A DNA stretch of 11,752 nt from assembly GCA_902475645.1 (NCBI GenBank), contig CABSAH010000040.1, forward strand, positions 1-11,752, in the 5' to 3' direction. Positions 1 through 6,275 of the stretch are shown one piece after another. The position numbers and the translations under genes are program-made. Source of the DNA: an uncultured Christensenellaceae bacterium (GTDB lineage Bacteria > Bacillota > Clostridia > Christensenellales > CAG-138). The notes beneath the pieces are model-generated. The model ran no database searches, had not been told where the DNA came from, and saw nothing but the letters and a program-made list of their open reading frames with translations. Positions within the stretch are counted from its first letter, which is position 1; each line of letters starts with the position of its first letter.

Positions 1-2
1 TG

Positions 3-11
3 TGTTATACT
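3..11 (+). promoter_or_regulatory. Possible extended -10 element upstream of the PTS EIIC gene
   Basis: TGT followed by TATACT (one mismatch to TATAAT) reads as an extended -10. Any -35 would lie outside the window. Transcription from here would leave a leader of about 100 bases before the EIIC start. That leader can form a weak 7-bp stem (CCTGCCG near 69-75 with CGGCGGG near 91-97) just before the ribosome binding site. The match is short and could be chance. Confidence 0.25.
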
Positions 12-107
12 CTATGCGGTGCTATATGACCGCGACGGCTGATTAACCGCGCGGCCGTTTGCAACACGCCTGCCGTTCACGGGTAAGGGGCGGCGGGACG
101 CACTATT

Positions 108-112
108 GGAGG
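108..112 (+). promoter_or_regulatory. Ribosome binding site fixing the EIIC start
   Basis: GGAGG lies 5 bases before ATG at 118. An in-frame TTG at 106 overlaps this site and cannot be the real start, so the protein begins at 118. Confidence 0.8.
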
Positions 113-117
113 ATAAA

Positions 118-1164
118 ATGGGAGACCCCCATACCCGCGGCATAGCCGCATTCCTGTCGCGCAAAGGCGTTGTGTTCAGCGTAAAAAGATACCTTGTGGA
201 TGCAATGGGATCTATGGCCATGGGCCTTTTCGCGTCGCTGCTTATAGGCACTATCCTTTCTACCCTTGCGGACAAGCTGGGCTTTGACTGGCTGAAGGAC
301 ATCGCTTCGTTCGCATCCGCCGCAACCGGCAGCGCAATGGCCGTTGCAATAGGGCTTGCGCTCCAAGCGCCGCCGCTGGTGCTTTTCAGCCTGTGCGCGG
401 TGGGATACGGGGCAAACAGCCTCGGCGGGCCGCTCGGCACGCTTATCTGCACCGCAGTCGCTGCGGAGCTTGGAAAAATAGTTTCAAAAGAAACAAAAGT
501 TGATATCCTTGTAACGCCTACGGTTACGATTGTGAGCGGGCTTTTGATAGCGCGGCTTGCAGGCCCGGGCGTGTCCGCCGTTATGACGGGCTTTGGCAAT
601 ATTATAATGCGCGCAACGGAGCTGCACCCGTTCTTCATGGGCATTGCGGTATCCGTGCTTGTGGGCGTTGCGCTCACGCTGCCCATAAGCAGCGCCGCAA
701 TATGCGCCTCCTTCGGCGCGGCGGGGCTTGTTGGGCTTGCCGGCGGCGCAGCCACGGCGGGCTGCTGCGCGCAGATGGTGGGCTTTGCCGTGATGAGTTT
801 TAAGGAAAACCGCTACGGCGGCCTTGTTGCGCAGGGGCTTGGCACAAGCATGCTGCAAATGGGCAACATAGTTAAAAACCCGCGCATATGGCTGCCGCCT
901 ACCATTGTTTCCGCCATAACCGGCCCCATAGCCTCCTGCGTTTTCAAAATGGAAAACGGCGTGGGCGTGGCAAGCGGCATGGGCACCTGCGGCCTTGTGG
1001 GGCCAATAGGCGTAATGGCAAGCGAGGGCTTCGGCACAGCAAAAAGCTGGATAGGTATGCTGCTTGTCTGCTTCATATTGCCAGCCGTACTCACCCCGCT
1101 CGTCGCCTACCCCATGCGCAGGCTGGGCTGGATAAAGGACGGCGACTTGAAGCTGGAGCTATGA
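118..1164 (+). CDS. PTS sugar transporter subunit IIC (PTS_EIIC_2 family)
   Basis: A 348-residue integral membrane protein, made almost entirely of Gly/Ala-rich hydrophobic segments. Examples lie near residues 34-50, 70-100, 130-150, 170-225 and 312-332. The stretch NPRIWLPPTIVSAITGPIA (residues 254-272) and the following glycine-rich segment (VGVASGMGTCGLVGPIGV) are typical of stand-alone EIIC proteins of the PTS_EIIC_2 type. Length fits the family, about 350 residues. In a phosphotransferase system the IIC subunit forms the membrane channel and substrate site, while IIA and IIB carry the phosphate. No IIA or IIB gene is visible here, so partners must be encoded elsewhere, or the protein may act without phosphorylation. 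The substrate cannot be told from sequence. The gene stands alone on the plus strand and converges on yhbY. Confidence 0.85.
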   Translation: MGDPHTRGIAAFLSRKGVVFSVKRYLVDAMGSMAMGLFASLLIGTILSTLADKLGFDWLKDIASFASAATGSAMAVAIGLALQAPPLVLFSLCAVGYGANSLGGPLGTLICTAVAAELGKIVSKETKVDILVTPTVTIVSGLLIARLAGPGVSAVMTGFGNIIMRATELHPFFMGIAVSVLVGVALTLPISSAAICASFGAAGLVGLAGGAATAGCCAQMVGFAVMSFKENRYGGLVAQGLGTSMLQMGNIVKNPRIWLPPTIVSAITGPIASCVFKMENGVGVASGMGTCGLVGPIGVMASEGFGTAKSWIGMLLVCFILPAVLTPLVAYPMRRLGWIKDGDLKLEL

Positions 1165-1210
1165 TAGGGCAAGCGTAAGGCAAAAAACGAAGTATCTGTA
1201 ATTTCAAAAG

Positions 1211-1229
1211 GGGACGCCGGCGGCGTCCC
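1211..1229. terminator. Bidirectional terminator hairpin between EIIC and yhbY
   Basis: GGGACGCC / GGCGTCCC forms a perfect 8-bp stem with a 3-base loop. T-rich sequence follows it on the plus strand, and CTTTTG follows it on the minus strand. It sits between two convergent stop codons, as expected for a shared rho-independent terminator. A larger inverted repeat encloses it: GGCAAAAAACGAA at 1179-1191 and TTCGTTTTTGCC at 1248-1259. Confidence 0.75.
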
Positions 1230-1280
1230 TTCGCTGTTTCTTCATTATTCGTTTTTGCCGCGTTTTTGCGCCCTTGTGCC

Positions 1281-1568
1281 TTATTCCAGCTCTATCCTTG
1301 GGTTTTCCTTGCTGCGGCGGTAAAGCGTAAGCTTTTTGCCTATGCACTGCACAGGCTCCGCATGCAGCCTTGCGGCAAGTGTTTCCATGGTATCCTTGGG
1401 GCTTTTGGGCGCGGTTTCAAGCACGGTTATCTTTATAAGCTCCCGCGCCTCAAGCGCCGCGTCAAGCTGCTCCGTCACCGCGGGGGTAACGCCCGCCTTG
1501 CCTATTTGATACAGCGGCTGCAGCGTATTTGCCATTGACCTAAGCTGCGCCCTTTGCTTGCTTGTCAT
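1281..1568 (-). CDS. yhbY: YhbY-type RNA-binding protein for ribosome assembly (CRM domain)
   Basis: A 95-residue protein that is a single CRM (CRS1-YhbY) domain. It opens with the typical TSKQRAQLRSMANTLQPLYQIGKAGVT layout. It continues with a helix-strand segment (LDAALEARELIKITVL, residues 35-50) and ends with the family signature IGKKLTLYRRSKENP (about residues 76-90). YhbY associates with pre-50S ribosomal particles in the cytoplasm. This gene follows obg by 29 bases on the same strand, an arrangement common in Firmicutes, so both likely act in large-subunit maturation. GGAG lies 11 bases before the ATG. The gene ends at the two-way terminator and is probably the last of the nth-obg-yhbY operon. 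Confidence 0.93.
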   Translation of the reverse strand: MTSKQRAQLRSMANTLQPLYQIGKAGVTPAVTEQLDAALEARELIKITVLETAPKSPKDTMETLAARLHAEPVQCIGKKLTLYRRSKENPRIELE

Positions 1569-1597
1569 AATATTCTTGTCTCCTTTTTATGCAAATT

Positions 1598-2866
1598 TTA
1601 TTCTATAAAGTCAAATTCCCAGTCCCCCATGCGCACAACGCTGTTTTCATTAGCTCCGGCAGCGCGCAATGCATCTATTATGCCTTCCTTAATAAGGTAT
1701 TGCTGGAAGCGGCGCATGGAGCCTTCATCGTCGGCATATGTGGTATCCAGTATGTAATCCACGCTTCCGCCCGTTAGCACGAATACGTCACCGTCGCGCT
1801 CTATATTGAAGCCCGGCTCGTACTTGTGGCCTATGTTTATTTCCTCCTCCTCAAACTGATATGTCTTAGGCAGGGTAGCAAGCGTTCTTATAATGCTGTC
1901 TATCAGCGCATCGAAGCCTGTTACGGTTGCCGCGGATACGGGGAATACCTCCACGTTTTCATCGGCAAGCGCCTCCTTCAGCCGCTTCAGGTTATCCTCC
2001 GCGCCCGTTATATCCATCTTGTTTGCGGCAACCACCTGCTTCAGCTCTCCCAAGCGGGGGCTGTACCGCGTAAGCTCGTCCTTTATTTTGAAGTAATCCT
2101 CAACCGGGTCGCGCCCCTCACTGCCGGATACGTCAATAACATGCACAAGCATTCTGGTGCGCTCAATGTGCCGCAAAAAATCATGGCCAAGGCCCGCGCC
2201 CTCCGCCGCGCCCTCAATAAGGCCGGGTATATCCGCAAGCACGAACGTTTTGTCGTAACGCTTTACCACGCCTAAATTGGGCGTAAGGGTGGTAAAATGA
2301 TAGTTGGCAATTTTGGGTTTTGCGCTTGTAAGCACGGAAAGTATGGTGCTTTTGCCCACGTTGGGCAAGCCTATAAGCCCAACATCGGCAATGGTTTTAA
2401 GCTCCAGCTCCACTTCCCTTTCAAGCGTTTTCTGCCCGGGCTGAGCAAAGCGCGGCGCCTGCTTTGAAGGCGTTGCAAAGCGGCTGTTGCCCTTGCCGCC
2501 GCGCCCGCCGTGCAGCACTATTTTGCGCCTGCCGGGTTCGTTAAGGTCGGCGGCTATCGCGCCTGTTTCAACGTCCCTTACAAGCGTGCCTACGGGAACC
2601 TTTATTATAAGGTCCTGCCCGTTCTTTCCGCTTGAACGCGCGGCGCGTCCCTTTTCGCCGTTTTCCGCGCGGTAGAAGCGCGCAAATCTAAAGTCCAGCA
2701 GCGTATCCATGTTGCTGTCCGCCACGAACACAACGCTGCCGCCGCGCCCGCCGTCGCCTCCGTCCGGCCCGCCGCGCGTAACGAATTTTTCCCTGTGGAA
2801 GCTGGCGCAGCCGTCCCCGCCGTCGCCCGCCTTTATAACTATTCTTGCCTTGTCAACGAACTGCAT
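1598..2866 (-). CDS. obg: Obg GTPase (CgtA), 50S ribosome assembly factor
   Basis: A 422-residue protein, close to the usual 428 of Bacillus Obg. Three domains are visible. The glycine-rich Obg fold (residues 1-158) contains GGPDGGDGGRGGSV. The GTPase domain carries G1 GLPNVGKST (166-174), the threonine-containing switch I NYHFTTLTPNLGVV, G3 DIPGLIEGA (212-220), G4 NKMD (282-285) and G5 SA (311-312). The C-terminal OCT domain (about 345-422) ends in the typical MGDWEFDFIE. Obg binds the 50S subunit and couples ribosome assembly to GTP and stress state. The gene starts inside the end of nth with a 14-base overlap. GGAG 7 bases before the ATG supports this start, and the overlap suggests translational coupling. 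Confidence 0.97.
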   Translation of the reverse strand: MQFVDKARIVIKAGDGGDGCASFHREKFVTRGGPDGGDGGRGGSVVFVADSNMDTLLDFRFARFYRAENGEKGRAARSSGKNGQDLIIKVPVGTLVRDVETGAIAADLNEPGRRKIVLHGGRGGKGNSRFATPSKQAPRFAQPGQKTLEREVELELKTIADVGLIGLPNVGKSTILSVLTSAKPKIANYHFTTLTPNLGVVKRYDKTFVLADIPGLIEGAAEGAGLGHDFLRHIERTRMLVHVIDVSGSEGRDPVEDYFKIKDELTRYSPRLGELKQVVAANKMDITGAEDNLKRLKEALADENVEVFPVSAATVTGFDALIDSIIRTLATLPKTYQFEEEEINIGHKYEPGFNIERDGDVFVLTGGSVDYILDTTYADDEGSMRRFQQYLIKEGIIDALRAAGANENSVVRMGDWEFDFIE

Positions 2867-3533
2867 CGTCCTTCTCCGTTTTCTTTTGATTATTTATATA
2901 CTCCAAACAGTATGGCCTTATCGTGCATACGCCGCATTTGGGGCTGCGCGCGGAGCAAACGCGCCGCCCGTGGAATATTATCCAATGATGCGCGGCAGAC
3001 CAATCCTCCTCGGGTATGTTCTGCATAAGCTGCTTTTCGGTATTAAGCACGTCCCTTGCGTCCGCAAGCCCAATTCTGTTCGCCACGCGGAAAACGTGCG
3101 TATCCACGGCTATTGCCGGCACGCCGAACGCATTGGATACCACCACGTTTGCCGTTTTTCGCCCAACGCCCGGCAGCTTTGTCAGCTCGTCACGCCCGCG
3201 CGGAACCTGACCGCCGTATTGTTCGACTATTATTTTGCTTGCGGCAATTATGTTTTTGCCCTTAGTTTTGTAAAAGCCGCAGCTTCGTATATACGGCGCA
3301 AGCTCCCCCTCGCTCAATTCGGCAAATGCCTCGGGCGTATTGTAAAGCGGAAACAGCACAGCCGTGGCCTTGTTCACCTGCTTATCCGTACATTGCGCGC
3401 TGAGCATGGTTGCCACAAGCAGTTCAAAGGGGGAAGTGAAGTTAAGCTCCGGCTTCGCGTCCGGGTACGCCGCCTTAAGCGCCGCAAGCGCGTTTTTAAT
3501 GCGTTCCGCCTTCTGCTTTTTGCTCTCCCGCAT
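2853..3533 (-). CDS. nth: Endonuclease III, DNA glycosylase/AP lyase with 4Fe-4S cluster
   Basis: A 226-residue base-excision repair enzyme that removes oxidised pyrimidines and cleaves the abasic site. The helix-hairpin-helix motif LPGVGRKTA (residues 120-128) carries the catalytic lysine, K126. The catalytic aspartate is D144 in VDTHVFRV. Four cysteines, C193, C200, C203 and C209, match the C-X6-C-X2-C-X5-C spacing of the iron-sulfur cluster loop. All key residues are present and the length is normal, with a short charged tail. It is first in the operon with obg and yhbY, and its 3' end overlaps the obg start by 14 bases. An AAAGGA-type site lies 9 bases upstream of the chosen ATG. A nearer ATG at 3540 is out of frame. 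Confidence 0.96.
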   Translation of the reverse strand: MRESKKQKAERIKNALAALKAAYPDAKPELNFTSPFELLVATMLSAQCTDKQVNKATAVLFPLYNTPEAFAELSEGELAPYIRSCGFYKTKGKNIIAASKIIVEQYGGQVPRGRDELTKLPGVGRKTANVVVSNAFGVPAIAVDTHVFRVANRIGLADARDVLNTEKQLMQNIPEEDWSAAHHWIIFHGRRVCSARSPKCGVCTIRPYCLEYINNQKKTEKDDAVR

Positions 3534-3566
3534 GGTTCATAATCCTTTCCATACAAATACATGCTA

Positions 3567-3596
3567 ATTATATACGAACATGGGCGGTTTTTGCAA
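3567..3596 (-). promoter_or_regulatory. Promoter of the nth-obg-yhbY operon
   Basis: Reading the minus strand, TTGCAA (3596-3591) is followed after 18 bases by a perfect TATAAT (3572-3567). This is a sigma-A type promoter about 34 bases upstream of the nth start. No other start signal is evident before obg or yhbY, so it probably drives all three genes. Confidence 0.65.
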
Positions 3597-3597
3597 C

Positions 3598-3690
3598 ACA
3601 AGCGGCGGGTTTGAGATAAGTTTTACCATCGCTTGCGGGTCTCGCCCATTGAGCCGGAAATCGACAGGGGCCTATGCAGCGCCAAAAGCA
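3598..3690. other. Structured intergenic element between nth and the Na/Pi symporter gene
   Basis: The part of the gap not explained by the nth promoter or the adjacent terminator contains several compatible and competing inverted repeats. CAAGCG (3599-3604) pairs with CGCTTG (3630-3635). Alternatively CGGCGGG (from 3603) plus TGAGAT pairs with GTCTCG plus CCC and GCCG, up to about 3656. No gene with a ribosome binding site is present. Possible readings are a small RNA, a leader-type regulatory RNA or a dispersed intergenic repeat. It matches no RNA class that I recognise, and I cannot fix its strand. Confidence 0.35.
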
Positions 3691-3735
3691 AGTACGGGAC
3701 GCTGATGGCGTCCCGTGTAATATTAGCTGCTTTTT
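3684..3735. terminator. Terminator hairpin downstream of the Na/Pi symporter gene
   Basis: ACGGGACGC (3694-3702) and GCGTCCCGT (3708-3716) form a perfect 9-bp stem with a 5-base loop. AAAAGCA (3684-3690) and TGCTTTT (3729-3735) flank it as an outer inverted repeat. On the minus strand it follows the symporter stop by about 20 bases, with CTTTT shortly after. On the plus strand it is followed by a stronger run of six T, so it could also end a plus-strand transcript across the gap. Confidence 0.65.
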
Positions 3736-3737
3736 TC

Positions 3738-5510
3738 TCACTTATGCGTTGACGGGTGGGCGTATTTCAGCTCGTACTTTTTGGCGTATTCGGCAAAGTC
3801 GGCCTTGTAGCGGGCGTCGTTGCCGCTCTTCACGGTGTTAAGATATTCGTGCGTATCAAATTCGCCGCGGTCTATTTCCGTTACGCATACGGCTATGTTG
3901 GAGCAATGGTCGCTTATGCGCTCGCAGTTGTTCAAAAGGTCGTTCAATATAAACCCAAGCTCTATCGTGCAGCGGCCGGCCTGAAGCCGTTCTATATGCT
4001 TGCGCTTTATCTGCGCTATCAGCACGTCTATCACCTGCTCCAGCGGCTCAACCCGCGCGGCCTTGTCCAAATCGTTATCCCTGAACGAATCCATGGCAAG
4101 CGTAAGTATTTCGTTCAGCGCGCCGAACAGCAAATTTACCTCCTCCGTTGCGTGTTCGGAGAATGTAAGCTCCTTTTCGTGCATTTCCTTTGCGCTTTGG
4201 CGAATGTTCAACGCATGGTCGCCTATGCGCTCAAAGTCGCCTATATTGTGCAGCAGCTTAGATACATCCGCGCTGTCGCTGTCGCTCAATGCGGAGGCGG
4301 ACAGCTTAACAAGAAAGCTCCCCAGCTTATCCTCGTATGTATCCAACTCCGTTTCCCTAAGCTTCACCTCCGCGGACTTGTCGTTATCATAATGCAGCAT
4401 AAGCCCCATTGCCGTCAGCACGCAGGAGCGCGCAACGTCGCTCATCTTTATGGCCATGTTGTAGCTTTCGTGTACCGCAAGGCCGGGGGAAAGCAGCAGC
4501 CTTTCGTCCAGAAAAACCTCGCTCTGCTCCGCATCGCTGCCGCGCACTATAATGCGGGATATTTTTATAAGCAGCTTGCGCGCGGGCAGCAGTATTATTG
4601 TTGTTATAATGTTGAATACCGTATGGCAAAGGGCAACCTCCGGCGCGGAAAGCGGCGAATCTATAAAGCCGAAGCCTATAACGGCGTTAAGCCCATAGAA
4701 TATTGCCATGCAGAACACTGTGCCTATTATTTTGCCGCTTATATGAACAATTGCCACCCTGCGGGCGTTCTTGGTGGTGCCTATGCTTGAAAGCAGCGCC
4801 GTGGCGCAGGTGCCTATATTAAGACCCATTACAAGCGGTATTGCCATGCCGTATGTTATGCAGCCCGTAAGCGAAAGCGCCTGCAAAATACCCACGCTCG
4901 CCGCGCTGCTCTGTATTATTCCAGTGAAAACAAGCCCCACCAGCACGCCAAGGAACGGGTTATTGAACGCGGTGAGTATGCCCGTAAACTCCGGCATATC
5001 CGCAAGCGGCGCAACAGAGCCGCTCATAAGCGTCATGCCGTACATCAATATGGCAAAGCCGACCAGCACGCCGCCAACGTCCTTTTTCTTCTGCGTTTTG
5101 CCGGCCATTATCATTATTATGCCGATAAGCGCAACTATCGGGGAAAAGTTTTGGGGCTTTAGAAGATTTATAAAAATACTGTCCCCGCTGATGCCCGAAA
5201 GCGAAAGTATCCACGCGGTAAGCGTGGTGCCTATGTTGCCGCCGAGTATAACGCTTACCGTCTGCTCAAGCTGCATTATGCCGCTGTTCACAAGACCCAC
5301 CAGCATTACCGTAAGCGCGGAGGATGACTGGATGGCAATGGTTATGGCCGCGCCGAATATAAGGCTTGTGGATGTGTGCGCGGTCATCTTTTGCAGCGTT
5401 GATTGCAGCTTGCTTCCGGAAAGCTTTTCCAGACCCGCGCTCATGGTATGCATACCGTATAGGAACAGCGCAAGCCCGCCGAAAAGCGAAATAACCGAAA
5501 ATACGTCCAT
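3738..5510 (-). CDS. Na+/phosphate symporter with C-terminal PhoU-like domain (NptA type)
   Basis: A 590-residue membrane protein. The N-terminal half has the two inverted Na/Pi cotransporter repeats, each with its signature: QSSSA at 61-65 followed by GGNIGTT (90-96), and QSSAA at 200-204 followed by GLNIGTC (229-235). Hydrophobic helices run from residue 4 to about 310. The rest is soluble and helical, with two PhoU-type metal-site motifs, FERIGDHALNI (426-436) and CERISDHCSNI (529-539). The protein should import inorganic phosphate with sodium, and the PhoU part probably senses or limits transport. AGGGAG sits 8 bases before the ATG. The gene is transcribed alone, from a promoter divergent to the next gene and ending in its own hairpin. 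I see no clear Pho box. Confidence 0.92.
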   Translation of the reverse strand: MDVFSVISLFGGLALFLYGMHTMSAGLEKLSGSKLQSTLQKMTAHTSTSLIFGAAITIAIQSSSALTVMLVGLVNSGIMQLEQTVSVILGGNIGTTLTAWILSLSGISGDSIFINLLKPQNFSPIVALIGIIMIMAGKTQKKKDVGGVLVGFAILMYGMTLMSGSVAPLADMPEFTGILTAFNNPFLGVLVGLVFTGIIQSSAASVGILQALSLTGCITYGMAIPLVMGLNIGTCATALLSSIGTTKNARRVAIVHISGKIIGTVFCMAIFYGLNAVIGFGFIDSPLSAPEVALCHTVFNIITTIILLPARKLLIKISRIIVRGSDAEQSEVFLDERLLLSPGLAVHESYNMAIKMSDVARSCVLTAMGLMLHYDNDKSAEVKLRETELDTYEDKLGSFLVKLSASALSDSDSADVSKLLHNIGDFERIGDHALNIRQSAKEMHEKELTFSEHATEEVNLLFGALNEILTLAMDSFRDNDLDKAARVEPLEQVIDVLIAQIKRKHIERLQAGRCTIELGFILNDLLNNCERISDHCSNIAVCVTEIDRGEFDTHEYLNTVKSGNDARYKADFAEYAKKYELKYAHPSTHK

Positions 5511-5556
5511 AGTATATCTCCCTGTGTTTTGTAATACCCCTATAAACCTATTTTAT

Positions 5557-5584
5557 ATTATAACAGAACCGCCGCAGAACGCAA
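5557..5584 (-). promoter_or_regulatory. Promoter of the Na/Pi symporter gene
   Basis: On the minus strand TTGCGT (5584-5579) is followed after 16 bases by TATAAT (5562-5557). A TG one base upstream of the -10 gives an extended -10. It lies about 47 bases before the start codon. GGGG-N8-CCCC (5594-5609), an inverted repeat just upstream, could bind a regulator but is short. Confidence 0.6.
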
Positions 5585-5629
5585 TAGGGAAGCGGGGCAA
5601 GTTATCCCCCAACATTCACAGCGCGTTCA

Positions 5630-5658
5630 TTGCATAGATAGCGATACTATGGTATTAT
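5630..5658 (+). promoter_or_regulatory. Promoter of the unknown membrane protein–dus operon
   Basis: TTGCAT (5630-5635), an optimal 17-base spacer and TATTAT (5653-5658) form a good sigma-A promoter 36 bases upstream of the start codon. The -10 is enclosed by an inverted repeat, AGCGATA (5640-5646) and TATCGCT (5669-5675). A second short one, CATAG/CTATG, lies in the spacer. These could be operator sites. Confidence 0.6.
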
Positions 5659-5693
5659 TTATTATGTATATCGCTTGAAAAGGAGGGCGTTCT

Positions 5694-6275
5694 ATGGCCC
5701 GAAGCAGCTATGGCATAGCCAAACGCTCCATATGGTATGTTTTGAAAACGCTCATATTCACGGCGGCAATAGTTGCGCTGTGCTTAGGCGTATTTATAGA
5801 GGGGCTGCATGTGAGCAACCTGTATATACTTGTTACGGAGGGCATGGAAAAGCGCGCCGAGGCTATATTGAAATACGGTCATACGGGCGTGGATGTTGAC
5901 CTTACGCCGTATTTTACGGAAGAATATCTCAACAACGACCATGAGCTTGACAGCGGCAAATACGCGGGCTTCACCGTGGCAAGCTACGATTACCGCGTTG
6001 ACGTTAAGGACGTATCCGTGCTGCCGTGGAGCAGGCGGGCGAACATGACCGTTGACGCGCGCCTTGCCGCAATAAACGCCGCAAGCGACGATGCCGAAAG
6101 CGCCGCGCCTGCCGAGCTGCCCGATTGGGAGGCGGGGCGGTATCAGGTGGTGTTCAAGCGCGAGGGCTCCCGCTGGTACATAAACAGTATAACGCTTCTT
6201 CAGCGCGACCCCGAGGCGGAGGTAAAGCCGACGCCCGATATGAGCCTTTTGAAGGACAAAACGAAACAAGCATGA
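5694..6275 (+). CDS. Unrecognised membrane-anchored protein upstream of dus
   Basis: A 193-residue protein of no family I can name. Residues 1-17 are positively charged. One hydrophobic helix (about 17-36, LKTLIFTAAIVALCLGVFIE) has no lipobox and no obvious signal peptidase site, so an N-in, C-out anchor is likely. The outer domain ends with a strand-like segment, GRYQVVFKREGSRWYINSITLL (about 149-170). That segment resembles the last strands of NTF2/SnoaL-like domains, which is only an inference from pattern. The C-terminal 25 residues are polar. AAGGAGG lies 8 bases before the ATG, a strong initiation site. The stop overlaps the dus start as ATGA, so the two proteins are probably co-translated. 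All ten isoleucines use ATA, in line with neighbouring genes, so I see no sign of recent transfer. Confidence 0.8.
   Translation: MARSSYGIAKRSIWYVLKTLIFTAAIVALCLGVFIEGLHVSNLYILVTEGMEKRAEAILKYGHTGVDVDLTPYFTEEYLNNDHELDSGKYAGFTVASYDYRVDVKDVSVLPWSRRANMTVDARLAAINAASDDAESAAPAELPDWEAGRYQVVFKREGSRWYINSITLLQRDPEAEVKPTPDMSLLKDKTKQA

Noticed and set aside
1..42. Possible C-terminal end of an upstream plus-strand gene (13 codons to TGA)
   Set aside because: Too short to judge. Another frame also stays open for a similar length, and a -10-like element lies in the same bases.
12..755. Long minus-strand open frame of 247 codons
   Set aside because: It lies opposite the EIIC gene, is rich in Ser/Pro/Thr/Ala as expected from the antisense of a Gly/Ala-rich gene, and has no family features.
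3580..3705. Plus-strand small open frame of 41 codons starting ATG, rich in Ser, Thr, Gly and Ala
   Set aside because: It has no ribosome binding site, overlaps the nth promoter and ends inside a terminator hairpin. The opposite strand is open too. More likely a by-product of the structured intergenic element.
3738..5510. Large plus-strand open frames opposite the Na/Pi symporter gene (for example 3756-4790)
   Set aside because: The minus-strand gene has full family motifs, a promoter and a ribosome binding site. The antisense frames are rich in Tyr, His, Gln and Arg and have no recognisable domain.
5602..5610. TTATCCCCC, resembling a DnaA box
   Set aside because: It has two mismatches to TTATCCACA, and there is no cluster of boxes or origin genes nearby.
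6125..6271. 49-residue N-terminal extension of Dus
   Set aside because: It lies entirely within the preceding gene and shows no Dus-like sequence. The ATG overlapping that gene's stop is the likely start.
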